Assembly (NCBI RefSeq): GCF_020176795.1
Contig: NZ_JAIUKE010000092.1
Location: 1-33,880 of the forward strand
Reading direction: 5' to 3'
DNA from: Streptomyces sp. 8L
GTDB taxonomy: Bacteria > Actinomycetota > Actinomycetes > Streptomycetales > Streptomycetaceae
Length of the DNA: 33,880 nucleotides
Of the stretch, positions 7,865-13,402 are shown in pieces. Each line of letters starts with the position of its first letter. Within the stretch, counting starts at the first letter, position 1. Below the pieces are notes generated by a model. That model had not been told where the DNA came from. It did not search any database and was given only the letters and a program-made list of their open reading frames with translations. A program made the position numbers and the translations under genes.

Positions 7865-8098
7865 ATGGAAGCGAGACCCTGGCGGGAGCGGGTCAGCCTG
7901 GAAGAGGAGTTGCTCGAACAGCTCCAGCGCCAGGTTTCCGAAGCCGCCACACGCAGGGCTGATGCCCTCGCTGAGGGCGTCGCCGAACTCGGCAGCGTCT
8001 ACAAGGTCGCGAAGGCCCTCAACAAGGGCTGGACCACCGTGGACCAAGCGATCAAGAAGCACGGGTCTGCTCGAACAGACCCAGAGAAAACCGCATAA
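7865..8098 (+). CDS. Small helix-turn-helix regulator (77 aa), probably autoregulated
   Basis: ATG at 7865 has no ribosome binding site but lies seven bases after a TAGTCT -10 element, fitting a leaderless transcript. Residues about 10-40 form a helix that may dimerise (SLEEELLEQLQRQVSEA). Residues 43-66 read as a helix-turn-helix: GSVYKVAKALNKGWTTVDQAIKKH, with VAKAL as the first helix and WTTVDQAIKKH as the recognition helix. The tail is short and polar. Small proteins of this layout are DNA-binding regulators. The gene stands between the zinc-finger gene and a run of small overlapping genes, so it probably controls itself and perhaps that run. DNA binding is inferred from the fold pattern. 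Confidence 0.72.
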   Translation: MEARPWRERVSLEEELLEQLQRQVSEAATRRADALAEGVAELGSVYKVAKALNKGWTTVDQAIKKHGSARTDPEKTA

Positions 8099-8106
8099 CG
8101 CAAGAC

Positions 8107-8127
8107 GGGAGCCAGGCGGCAGCTCCC
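8107..8127 (+). terminator. Short hairpin after the regulator gene
   Basis: GGGAGC (8107-8112) pairs with GCTCCC (8122-8127) across a 9-base loop, nine bases after the regulator stop codon, and is followed by TTCGG. The stem is only 6 bp, so termination or attenuation is tentative. Confidence 0.35.
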
Positions 8128-8154
8128 TTCGGTGCTCGAACACCGGAGGAGCCC

Positions 8155-8169
8155 ATGGGCGCCGCCTGA
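8155..8169 (+). other. Four-codon mini-ORF behind a strong ribosome binding site
   Basis: GGAGGAG (8145-8151) precedes ATG 8155, which reads Met-Gly-Ala-Ala and then TGA. It lies between the small hairpin and the next gene. It may be chance, or a leader peptide that tunes translation of the following run of small genes. Confidence 0.25.
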
Positions 8170-8213
8170 CTCCCTGACCGAGCACTTCCTGACGAACCCA
8201 GGAGGCATCGGCT

Positions 8214-8366
8214 ATGGCCGATCATTTCACGCGCCCCGACACGCGCGTACCCACACGGCGCCTCGTCGCCGTCGGCACCATCACCCGCCGCGGCGGGCGC
8301 ACGGTCACCGTGCGCGCCACCCCGGCCGGCGCCACCGGCACCATCGCCCCGGCGGTGAAGCGGTGA
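8214..8366 (+). CDS. Very small basic protein (50 aa)
   Basis: ATG at 8214 is preceded by AGGAGG at 8200-8205, a near-perfect ribosome binding site at 8-base spacing. The product is rich in Arg and Thr, with two beta-like stretches (RLVAVGTITRRGGRTVTVRA and a C-terminal GTIAPAVKR), suggesting a small beta-sheet protein. Its stop overlaps the next GTG (8363-8366). The family is not recognised. The strong site and the coupling downstream support it as real despite its length. Confidence 0.65.
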   Translation: MADHFTRPDTRVPTRRLVAVGTITRRGGRTVTVRATPAGATGTIAPAVKR

Positions 8367-8626
8367 CCGAGACCACCGTCGCGGACGCCCGCGCGGTCCT
8401 CGTCGCGCTCGCCGACCAGCTGGCCGACGGCCCGCACTACCGGATCATCACCGAGGGCGAGCGCCTCGGTCTCATCCTCAACGAGGTCTCCCGCCAGCAC
8501 GGCTACGGCCCGCTCGCACTCAACCTCGACCGCGAGGTCCAGCTGCTCGCCCCCACCATCGGCTGGGAGATGACACGCGGCGAGTACGCGCTCATCCTCC
8601 GCCGCACCGCCGGGGGTGCCGAGTGA
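8363..8626 (+). CDS. Small unknown protein (87 aa)
   Basis: GTG at 8363 overlaps the previous stop by four bases and its own stop overlaps the next GTG (8623-8626). The product is mixed alpha/beta: an N-terminal helix (VADARAVLVALADQLADG), then ERLGLILNEVSRQHG and a C-terminal TRGEYALILRR strand. There is no signal, membrane helix or metal motif. It is one of a chain of coupled small genes under the regulator region; no function can be given. Confidence 0.7.
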   Translation: MTETTVADARAVLVALADQLADGPHYRIITEGERLGLILNEVSRQHGYGPLALNLDREVQLLAPTIGWEMTRGEYALILRRTAGGAE

Positions 8627-8934
8627 GCGCCGAGCCCGAGACCCAGCACGACCGCGCACCCGAGATCACCGGCCCCGTCCGCGAGTACCTGGCCGTCATC
8701 CTCGATGCCCTCAACCCTCCCGCACCGGCTCGGCTCGACGACCCCACCTTCCGGTGGCTCACGAGAGACCGCATCAGCACGGTCTGCACCTCCATCCGCG
8801 GACTCCTCGCCGACGACGACCGGAACATGGGCGACGTCACGTTCGATGTGGGCTGGCTCCGGAAGCAGATCGAGCACACCCCGATCAGCTACGAGATCGG
8901 CAGCACGCCCGACACGACGGGCGGAGGCCAGTGA
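8623..8934 (+). CDS. Small unknown acidic protein (103 aa)
   Basis: GTG at 8623 and stop at 8932-8934 both sit in GTGA overlaps. The protein is acidic and mostly helical, with GPVREYLAVILDALNPP near the N-terminus, RISTVCTSIRGLLADDD in the middle and VGWLRKQIEHTPISYEI near the end, followed by a disordered Thr/Gly tail. No family is recognised. It belongs to the same coupled gene chain as its neighbours. Confidence 0.7.
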   Translation: MSAEPETQHDRAPEITGPVREYLAVILDALNPPAPARLDDPTFRWLTRDRISTVCTSIRGLLADDDRNMGDVTFDVGWLRKQIEHTPISYEIGSTPDTTGGGQ

Positions 8935-9317
8935 GCACCCCGCCGAAGCCCGGCGCACGCCCGTCCGTTCGTGTCGACCAGCAGTTGTCCGACGACCTCG
9001 CCGCGCTCATGGTCGACGGCCGTACCGTGTCCGACGCCGTCCGACAGGCTGTCGCCGTCGTCGCCCAGTCCTACCGCTACGCCTGGCGCACCGGACGCGT
9101 CCCCGAAGGCGTCGCGCCCATCGTCGGCGGCTGCTACCTCCGCTGTCCGACACCCGAAGAACAGCGCCGGACGGCGTCCGGTCAGCGCGGTCAGACGCCC
9201 TCGCCCGGCTCGTCCGACGCTGCTCTCCCCGCCGGACCGCCCCGTCCGGCCGACCTGGCGGCCGCGTCCGACGAGTCCTCCGCCGAGCGTCCGACGTCCC
9301 CCGGCGGGCGGTCATGA
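8931..9317 (+). CDS. Ribbon-helix-helix-like protein with disordered tail (128 aa)
   Basis: GTG at 8931 overlaps the previous stop. Residues about 11-50 (RPSVRVDQQLSDDLAALM ... TVSDAVRQAVAVVAQSYRYAW) look like a ribbon-helix-helix unit: a short basic strand, a helix beginning SDDLAAL, a turn, and a second helix from SDAVRQAV. This fold binds DNA as a dimer. The remaining 70 residues are Ser/Pro/Ala/Glu-rich and probably disordered. The gene itself contains seven GTCCGAC heptamers (8987-9295). Similar proteins occur on actinomycete plasmids and integrative elements, from memory of the family style. The fold call is tentative. Confidence 0.65.
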   Translation: MSTPPKPGARPSVRVDQQLSDDLAALMVDGRTVSDAVRQAVAVVAQSYRYAWRTGRVPEGVAPIVGGCYLRCPTPEEQRRTASGQRGQTPSPGSSDAALPAGPPRPADLAAASDESSAERPTSPGGRS

Positions 9318-9478
9318 TCACCTACCGCGCCATCGGCTACTGGGTCGTCCTCACGCTCATCCCCGCGGCGATCCTGCTGCGCCTGCTACCCGCCGGGTCC
9401 CGTGCGCGTGCCTTCCTCGCCCGCGTGATCCTCGCCGCCCTCATCCTCATCGCCGCCCTCGTCGGCTTCTCGTACTGA
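9314..9478 (+). CDS. Tiny two-helix membrane protein (54 aa)
   Basis: ATG at 9314 overlaps the previous stop (ATGA). Almost the whole protein is two hydrophobic segments, YWVVLTLIPAAILLRLL and ARVILAALILIAALVGF, joined by a short basic loop (AGSRARAFL). This indicates a hairpin in the cytoplasmic membrane with the positive loop inside. It is followed 13 bases later by another two-helix protein, so the pair may act together. Function is unknown; small membrane proteins in such positions serve in plasmid spread, superinfection exclusion or lysis, and the sequence does not decide between these. Confidence 0.7.
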   Translation: MITYRAIGYWVVLTLIPAAILLRLLPAGSRARAFLARVILAALILIAALVGFSY

Positions 9479-9491
9479 AGGACCCGCGCAC

Positions 9492-9794
9492 ATGAAGACC
9501 AGCCTCATCACCGCCATCGACACCGCCGCCCAGCACAAGGTGACCACCGCGGCACCCGAGAACGTGGGCGCCTCCGGGTCCGTCCCCATCTCCGTCCTGC
9601 TGATCATCGTGCTCGGCATGTGGGCCTGGCAGATGCACAAGCACGGCAAGGACACCAAGAAGCTGCACCTGCTGCCCGGCTTCGTCTGCCTCGGCCTCGG
9701 CCTGTCCATGTCGGGCACCCAGGTCGGCACCATGCTCGGCACCCTCTTCGGAAACGTGGGGACCATGCTGTCGAGCTTCATCGGCAATGCCTGA
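9492..9794 (+). CDS. Small two-helix membrane protein (100 aa)
   Basis: ATG at 9492 lies 13 bases after the previous stop, with a weak GAAGGA site just upstream. A polar N-terminal 30 residues (TAIDTAAQHKVTTAAPEN) is followed by a membrane segment, SVPISVLLIIVLGMWAWQM. A basic loop (HKHGKDTKKLHL) and a glycine-rich second hydrophobic stretch (LLPGFVCLGLGLSMSG ... GTLFGNVGTMLSSFIG) complete it. The positive loop should be cytoplasmic, so both ends face outward. The arrangement is reminiscent of small membrane proteins of actinomycete conjugative elements, and a holin is a formal alternative. No specific role can be assigned. Confidence 0.7.
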   Translation: MKTSLITAIDTAAQHKVTTAAPENVGASGSVPISVLLIIVLGMWAWQMHKHGKDTKKLHLLPGFVCLGLGLSMSGTQVGTMLGTLFGNVGTMLSSFIGNA

Positions 9795-9796
9795 CC

Positions 9797-10435
9797 GTGA
9801 TCGACGCCGAGGCCGACACCATGGAGCTGCCGCCCGTGCCTGAATTCGGGCGCGGGCGGCCCCGCCTCGCCGCGCAGCGCATCCACCCCCGGCGCCTCGC
9901 CCGCGGCCACCTCACGCTGTGGGCCCGTGCCCGGGCCTGGGCCATCGCCGCCGACCACCCCTCGCGCGGCAAGGCGGTCGCCGCACGGGGCGCCGGGATC
10001 GCCGCCGGGACACTGGTCGCCTGGCGGGCCGCGCACACCGAGCCGCAGCTCCTCGCCGCGGCGGCCGGCGCCTACGCGATCGCCGCATGGCGCACCGGCC
10101 GCCCCGTACCGCCCAGCGTCGATGACCTGAAGCGGCGCCTACTCCTCGGCGTCCGCGACCTCATGGGCGACCAGGACGCCGTCTTCCTCCGCGACATCTA
10201 CGACGCCCTCCAGGCCCGCCCCGCGGCCGCACACCTCGACGACACCCGCCTACGCGCCGTCCTCACCCTGTGCGGCCTGAACCCCAGGCAGGTCCGCATC
10301 GGCGCGACCGGCGGCCGCCTCGGCATCCGCCGGACCGACGTGGACGCCCTCCTCTCCCCCGAACCCGTAGAAGCCCCTTCTGAGCCTGTAGACGCAGGTC
10401 AAGGCCCCGAAGCGGAGGCCGTAGACCAGGCGTAG
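9797..10435 (+). CDS. Protein with hydrophobic helices and a possible C-terminal winged-helix domain (212 aa)
   Basis: GTG at 9797 follows the previous stop by two bases. The N-terminal third is basic (RGRPRLAAQRIHPRRLARGHLT). Residues about 64-95 (ARGAGIAAGTLVAWRAAHTE and LLAAAAGAYAIAAWRTG) are hydrophobic and may contact the membrane. The C-terminal part (DDLKRRLLLGVRDLMGD ... LRAVLTLCGLNPRQVRIG ... GIRRTDVDALL) reads like a winged-helix domain, and a similar layout is seen in proteins of Streptomyces integrative conjugative elements. This resemblance is from memory and should be treated as a hint. The 3' end contains repeated GTAGA pentamers. It ends the plus-strand early run. Confidence 0.65.
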   Translation: MIDAEADTMELPPVPEFGRGRPRLAAQRIHPRRLARGHLTLWARARAWAIAADHPSRGKAVAARGAGIAAGTLVAWRAAHTEPQLLAAAAGAYAIAAWRTGRPVPPSVDDLKRRLLLGVRDLMGDQDAVFLRDIYDALQARPAAAHLDDTRLRAVLTLCGLNPRQVRIGATGGRLGIRRTDVDALLSPEPVEAPSEPVDAGQGPEAEAVDQA

Positions 10436-10450
10436 AGCGGGCTGTAGACC
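10367..10450. repeat. Five GTAGA repeats near helical phasing
   Basis: GTAGA starts at 10367, 10388, 10421, 10432 and 10444, so the gaps are 21, 33, 11 and 12 bases. Three copies extend to GTAGAC. They span the end of the preceding gene and its TAG stop, and the last one lies outside the gene. Spacing near multiples of 11 bases suggests binding on one DNA face, but repeated Pro-Val-Glu/Asp codons could also explain the inner copies. Confidence 0.45.
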
Positions 10451-10465
10451 CCTTCCGGAGACCTG

Positions 10466-10540
10466 ATGCGACACCACATCCATGCCCTCGCCCGGGCCCT
10501 GCTCGGCTACGACCAGCCCGTCCCGCACTACTGCGCCTAG
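10466..10540 (+). CDS. Possible 24-residue peptide
   Basis: ATG at 10466 has a GGAG box at 10456-10459 with 6-base spacing and runs to TAG at 10538-10540. The peptide begins MRHHIHALARALLGYD, is His-rich at the start and amphipathic, and ends HYCA. Codon third positions are mostly G or C, as in real genes of this window. No family is known; it may be a genuine small gene or chance. Confidence 0.3.
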   Translation: MRHHIHALARALLGYDQPVPHYCA

Positions 10541-10675
10541 TGCCCCGGGCATCACCCAACCGCCCCCCTGCGGCTGAACCACTGCGCGATACGCGCCCGC
10601 AGCCGTCTCGGGCGTGGGGGCGCGTGGTACTGTCCGACGGCATGAACTTCATGGTTCAACCAATGTGTGCCGTCT

Positions 10676-11005
10676 TCAGGTCACTCTCTTGCCCATACGC
10701 GCTGAAATCTTCTCAGTGCCCTTCGTATGCCACCACTCGAAAAGATGAGTGCGGATAAGGAAGCAGAGATAGTCAAGAGACTCCTCCTCAAGATCTCCGC
10801 TTACCAAACTCGCCTCATATCCCTCATAGTCGAGTGTGACTTCCCAGACTTGCGCCGGGGCACGGAGTAGAACTTTAAGAATGAGTTCCGGGGTGGTGGA
10901 TTTCACTCCAACCTCCAGGACTTCAAGCGAGAGACTGCCCCCTTCGCTCTGTGGTCCTGAAAGCTTTCGAGTGAGGGCTTCACTCACTCGATCCGGGGTT
11001 GCCAT
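10676..11005 (-). CDS. Small cytosolic protein of the minus-strand accessory pair (109 aa)
   Basis: The start is ATG at 11003-11005 (minus strand), behind a GAGGAG box in the 10-base gap after the secreted-protein gene. The product is acidic. Alternating strands (SLSLEVLEVGVKSTTPELILKVLL, VWEVTLDYEGYEASLV) are followed by a helix (LDYLCFLIRTHLFEWWHTKG). There is no signal peptide or membrane segment. Its GC is lower than the phage average, with more A/T-ending codons, which suggests separate ancestry. I do not recognise the family. Being paired directly behind a secreted protein makes an immunity or partner role possible, but this is inference from order alone. Confidence 0.7.
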   Translation of the reverse strand: MATPDRVSEALTRKLSGPQSEGGSLSLEVLEVGVKSTTPELILKVLLRAPAQVWEVTLDYEGYEASLVSGDLEEESLDYLCFLIRTHLFEWWHTKGTEKISARMGKRVT

Positions 11006-11015
11006 TTGAATCTCC

Positions 11016-11549
11016 TCAGCATTTCGCCACCGCTATACCTGAAGCCACAGCCGGAGTCGTATACTCCACTGTGGCCGTAATGACTCCCTGGGGTGTCAGA
11101 CCGCCCGGCTTCCCTCCAAGCGGACCCTTGTTGACAACGACCTTGAAGTTCTTCCTCGGCTTCGGCGCACATCCAGTACCCACCTTGTAGCGGTAGTACA
11201 CCCCAGGCGACGCCTGATAGCCGTTGAAGAGCGTGTCACTTATCTTGTTTTTGAAGCTGGTACTCCAGCGCCCGTGCGCAACTATGTGATCGTAGCCCCA
11301 GGTTTTCGTTCCGCAGCGCAGGGGCATCTTGCTCGGGCCGATATAGAAGGTGTAAGCCACCACCGAATAATGCTTCCCTTTGCAGGGGTTTGAAGCGCTC
11401 GCCACAGCCACCGCGCCAGATCCCGGACCCGCAGTGGCGAATCTAGGGGGCTCGGCAACCGCATTCACGGATGCGGAAAAGGCAAGCAGGATTGCAGCTC
11501 CCCCAGTAACGGTCATCGCGCTAGTCTTACGGAAATTCAACGGGCGCAC
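11016..11549 (-). CDS. Secreted four-cysteine protein, minus-strand accessory gene (177 aa)
   Basis: The GTG start at 11547-11549 (minus strand) is preceded by an AGAGGG-like site. Residues 1-34 form a Sec signal peptide: basic MRPLNFRKT, hydrophobic GGAAILLAFSASVNA, then a cleavage site near VNAVAE. The mature part has four cysteines (NPCKGKH, LRCGTK, GTGCAPK and the final KC), compatible with two disulfides in an exported protein. It also contains many aromatic/Gly strands (YSVVAYTFYIG, WGYDHIVAHGRW, SPGVYYRYKVG). GC is lower than flanking phage genes. A lysogenic-conversion gene is the simplest reading. It could be a small secreted effector, toxin or cell-surface protein; the family is not recognised. 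Confidence 0.75.
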   Translation of the reverse strand: MRPLNFRKTSAMTVTGGAAILLAFSASVNAVAEPPRFATAGPGSGAVAVASASNPCKGKHYSVVAYTFYIGPSKMPLRCGTKTWGYDHIVAHGRWSTSFKNKISDTLFNGYQASPGVYYRYKVGTGCAPKPRKNFKVVVNKGPLGGKPGGLTPQGVITATVEYTTPAVASGIAVAKC

Positions 11550-11642
11550 ATTCCCTCTTTTCGGTTATCGAACATATCTGTGTGCCCCTGTGGGCTCGCT
11601 TATGCTTTCCCGCCGAGCCGTAAGCCGCAAGGAGTCTCCCCG

Positions 11643-11656
11643 GTGACGATCGTCAC
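11643..11656. promoter_or_regulatory. 14-bp perfect palindrome, possible operator
   Basis: GTGACGATCGTCAC is its own reverse complement. It lies in the 271-base space between the divergent secreted-protein gene (minus) and the DNA-binding protein gene (plus), where an operator would be expected. It coincides with the start of a possible gene remnant, so coding constraint is an alternative explanation. Confidence 0.4.
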
Positions 11657-11801
11657 GATCTGGAGCGGAACCAGGACACCGTGTCATCACTCTCGTACCC
11701 AGCAATCCGGCTGCACTCACGCCAAGCGGCACTCAACAGCCATGATCGGCAGGGTAGTGAGCACGGCTAGAAAATGGCTATGCCTGTTACACCACCCCTG
11801 A
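11643..11801 (+). pseudogene. Possible remnant of an XRE-type regulator gene
   Basis: A perfect AAGGAG box (11629-11634), 8 bases before GTG 11643, opens a frame that begins VTIVTIWSGT. From memory of the family, this resembles the first residues of Streptomyces helix-turn-helix regulators that start with a TIWTG-like stretch. After about ten residues the sequence becomes His/Cys/Arg-rich with rare codons (including TTA and CTA) and no helix-turn-helix, as if the rest was deleted and replaced. A short functional protein cannot be excluded. The start overlaps a 14-bp palindrome at 11643-11656. Confidence 0.3.
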
Positions 11802-11820
11802 CCTGCGGCATCATGGACGC

Positions 11821-12081
11821 ATGCAGCCCGCGTACGTCCCGCCCGGTCGTATGACTGCCCAGCAGGCCGCCGCTGTCCTCGGTATCAGCCCGGCCGGCGT
11901 CCGCAAGCTCGTGCAGCGCGGCCAGCTGCCGCGCGCCGGCGGAACCGCCCGGTACCCGCAGTACGACAGCGCCGATGTCCTCCGCCTCGCCCGCCAACGC
12001 CGCCCCGCCAGCCGCCCCTTGACTCGCAGGTCAGCGCCGTGTCACGATCGCGGTGCGGAAGTATGCCCGCAAGCGGGCTGA
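11821..12081 (+). CDS. MerR/excisionase-like DNA-binding protein (86 aa)
   Basis: ATG at 11821; no good ribosome binding site is present, so leaderless or weak initiation is possible. Residues 11-57 follow the MerR/excisionase winged helix-turn-helix pattern: MTAQQAAAVLGISPAGVRKL (helices 1-2), VQRGQLPRAGGTARYP (wing) and DSADVLRLARQRR (C-terminal helix). Proteins of this size act as excisionases or small regulators. No integrase gene is visible nearby, so excisionase is not favoured over regulator. The last 25 residues are Arg/Ser-rich and probably disordered. A hairpin terminator follows at 12095-12130, between this gene and the convergent membrane-protein gene. Confidence 0.7.
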   Translation: MQPAYVPPGRMTAQQAAAVLGISPAGVRKLVQRGQLPRAGGTARYPQYDSADVLRLARQRRPASRPLTRRSAPCHDRGAEVCPQAG

Positions 12082-12094
12082 TCGCTTCACCGCC

Positions 12095-12130
12095 GAAGGC
12101 CTCGACCAGCGTCCCCTGGTCGGGGCCTTC
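12095..12130. terminator. 15-bp hairpin between convergent genes, likely bidirectional terminator
   Basis: Bases 12095-12109 pair with 12116-12130 along 15 positions with a single G-T pair and a 6-base loop. The hairpin lies between the ends of the plus-strand DNA-binding protein gene and the minus-strand membrane-protein gene. No T-run is present, but the stem is strong in either orientation. Confidence 0.6.
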
Positions 12131-12145
12131 AGCGTGGGAGCGGCC

Positions 12146-12664
12146 TTAGTCCCCCAACGAAGCGGAGAACGATCCCATCTTCGCCTCCGTGGCCGTGACG
12201 TTCACCTTCCCCCGGTGCGAGACCTCCACCTGGTAGAACTTCGAACCCGATGACACGCCCGTCACCGCGAATCGGAATACGCACGAGGAATCCTCACCCG
12301 GTGTCGCGTACTTACCTGCACCAAGCGAGCCCGAGCCCACCACCGCGCCGCCGGCGTCGTAAACGGTCACGGCAGCGCCCTGCACGATGTCGTCGTACCC
12401 GCTAGTTCCAGAGCACCGGGTGTAGTTCGAGTCCAACGCCACGGGATTCTTGAGCGTCAACGAGCCCCGCAGCGTGAACAGCACCTCCGACGAGCCGCCG
12501 CTCGATGCGGCCCACGCGCCACCTACACCACCGGCTCCCACCACCACACCGACCAGCCCCCATACCAGCGGCATCCGCCACTTCGCCAACCGCCGATCGG
12601 CGAGCGCCACGGGCAACTGATCGCTGGGTCTGGAAGGCATCGGCTCCTGCTGTATGTCAGTCAT
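12146..12664 (-). CDS. Membrane-anchored ectodomain protein, accessory gene (172 aa)
   Basis: ATG at 12662-12664 (minus strand) is preferred. A second ATG eight codons later (12638-12640) has a GGAG box only 3 bases upstream and is an alternative. Residues 1-31 are cytosolic and basic at the end (RRLAKWRM). Residues 32-53 (PLVWGLVGVVVGAGGVGGAWAA) form one membrane helix, with no lipobox. The rest is an external beta-rich domain with two cysteines (YTRCSGTSGYDDI and DSSCVFRF), probably disulfide-bonded. Such surface-exposed anchored proteins on prophages often alter superinfection or cell surface, but no specific role is shown. It is transcribed opposite to the late genes and divergent from the HNH gene. 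Confidence 0.72.
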   Translation of the reverse strand: MTDIQQEPMPSRPSDQLPVALADRRLAKWRMPLVWGLVGVVVGAGGVGGAWAASSGGSSEVLFTLRGSLTLKNPVALDSNYTRCSGTSGYDDIVQGAAVTVYDAGGAVVGSGSLGAGKYATPGEDSSCVFRFAVTGVSSGSKFYQVEVSHRGKVNVTATEAKMGSFSASLGD

Positions 12665-12741
12665 CCGAGCAGGATCCCAAGTCCCCGCGCAGAGCGGGCG
12701 CAAACGGCCAGATCGTGACCCGCTACCGGGGGGTGTCCGCC

Positions 12742-13131
12742 ATGCCACGCTCCAGGTACACCGTGTGCAGCGTCCCCGGCTGCCCCGAGTACACGACCCG
12801 GGGCCGATGCGACGACCACCGCAGCGAGGCCGAGCAGCGGCGCGGCACCGCACGCCAACGCGGATACGGCCGCCAGCACGAGCAGCGCTTCCGCCCCGCC
12901 GTCCTCAAGTGCGATCCGATCTGCACCTGCCCTGGCTGCACCAGCTGCCAGCCGACAAAGGGGCGGGCATGCAGCCGGGCCTCGGTGCACGCCGACCACT
13001 GGCCCGTCGACCGGCGCACTCTCGTGGCCCGCGGCCTCGACCCCAACGACCCGTCACGCGGCCGTGGCCTGTGCCCGCCGTGCCACAGCAGCCACACCGC
13101 AGCCGAGCAACCAGGAGGTTGGAACACGTGA
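12742..13131 (+). CDS. HNH endonuclease (129 aa)
   Basis: ATG at 12742; an in-frame GTG at 12733 directly behind a G-run is an alternative start. An N-terminal zinc knuckle (CSVPGC ... CDDH, residues 9-26) is followed by a basic helix and then the HNH core: HADHWPVDRRTLVARGLDP, with DH as the catalytic pair, ending in LCPPCHSSHT, the zinc/His part. HNH proteins beside terminase genes assist cleavage at packaging ends in many siphophages. Its place just before the small terminase fits that role. Its stop overlaps the next GTG (13128-13131). Confidence 0.88.
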   Translation: MPRSRYTVCSVPGCPEYTTRGRCDDHRSEAEQRRGTARQRGYGRQHEQRFRPAVLKCDPICTCPGCTSCQPTKGRACSRASVHADHWPVDRRTLVARGLDPNDPSRGRGLCPPCHSSHTAAEQPGGWNT

Positions 13132-13349
13132 GCGCACAGTTCACCGGAGACGACCTACGCAACCTGTCCTATGCCATCGACCAGATGAGCAAGACCACGA
13201 AGGACACGAGCGTGGAGCTCGGCGGCTACCAGGAACTCCAGATCACGTACCAAGGCCACGTCATGCGTCTCGCCTGGCAGCCGGCAGATAAGGACGACAG
13301 CAGCCATGGCCGCTACGCCCTCGTCATGCCTGACGATCCGGGTTACTGA
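13128..13349 (+). CDS. Small unknown protein (73 aa)
   Basis: GTG at 13128 has AGGAGG at 13113-13118 and overlaps the HNH stop. The product is polar. A helix (FTGDDLRNLSYAIDQMSKTTKD) is followed by beta strands (YQELQITYQGHVMRLAWQP and GRYALVMPDD). No motif is recognised. It is coupled to the HNH gene and so may be part of the packaging region. A 17-codon open frame overlaps its stop immediately downstream. Confidence 0.7.
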   Translation: MSAQFTGDDLRNLSYAIDQMSKTTKDTSVELGGYQELQITYQGHVMRLAWQPADKDDSSHGRYALVMPDDPGY

Positions 13350-13402
13350 TGCGCGCGGGCCTAGAGCAGCTGCTCAAGCGCACCGTGGACTTCGCGTGGT
13401 GA
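13349..13402 (+). other. 17-codon coupled mini-ORF
   Basis: ATG 13349 overlaps the TGA of the preceding gene (TGATG) and reads MRAGLEQLLKRTVDFAW, then TGA. A following GTG at 13399 overlaps that stop. The chain of overlaps looks like a translated remnant or a coupling peptide. It is too short to assign a function. Confidence 0.3.

Noticed and set aside
10642..10758. 38-codon plus-strand frame after a TACTGT element
   Set aside because: It overlaps the minus-strand 109-residue gene, lacks a -35 and a ribosome binding site, and the peptide looks random.
12019..12253. TTGACT-18-CACGAT promoter-like pair and the 66-codon frame starting at 12053
   Set aside because: The pair lies inside the DNA-binding protein gene, the frame runs through the hairpin terminator and antisense to the membrane protein gene, and its product turns Arg/Leu-rich; a promoter here is possible but unsupported.
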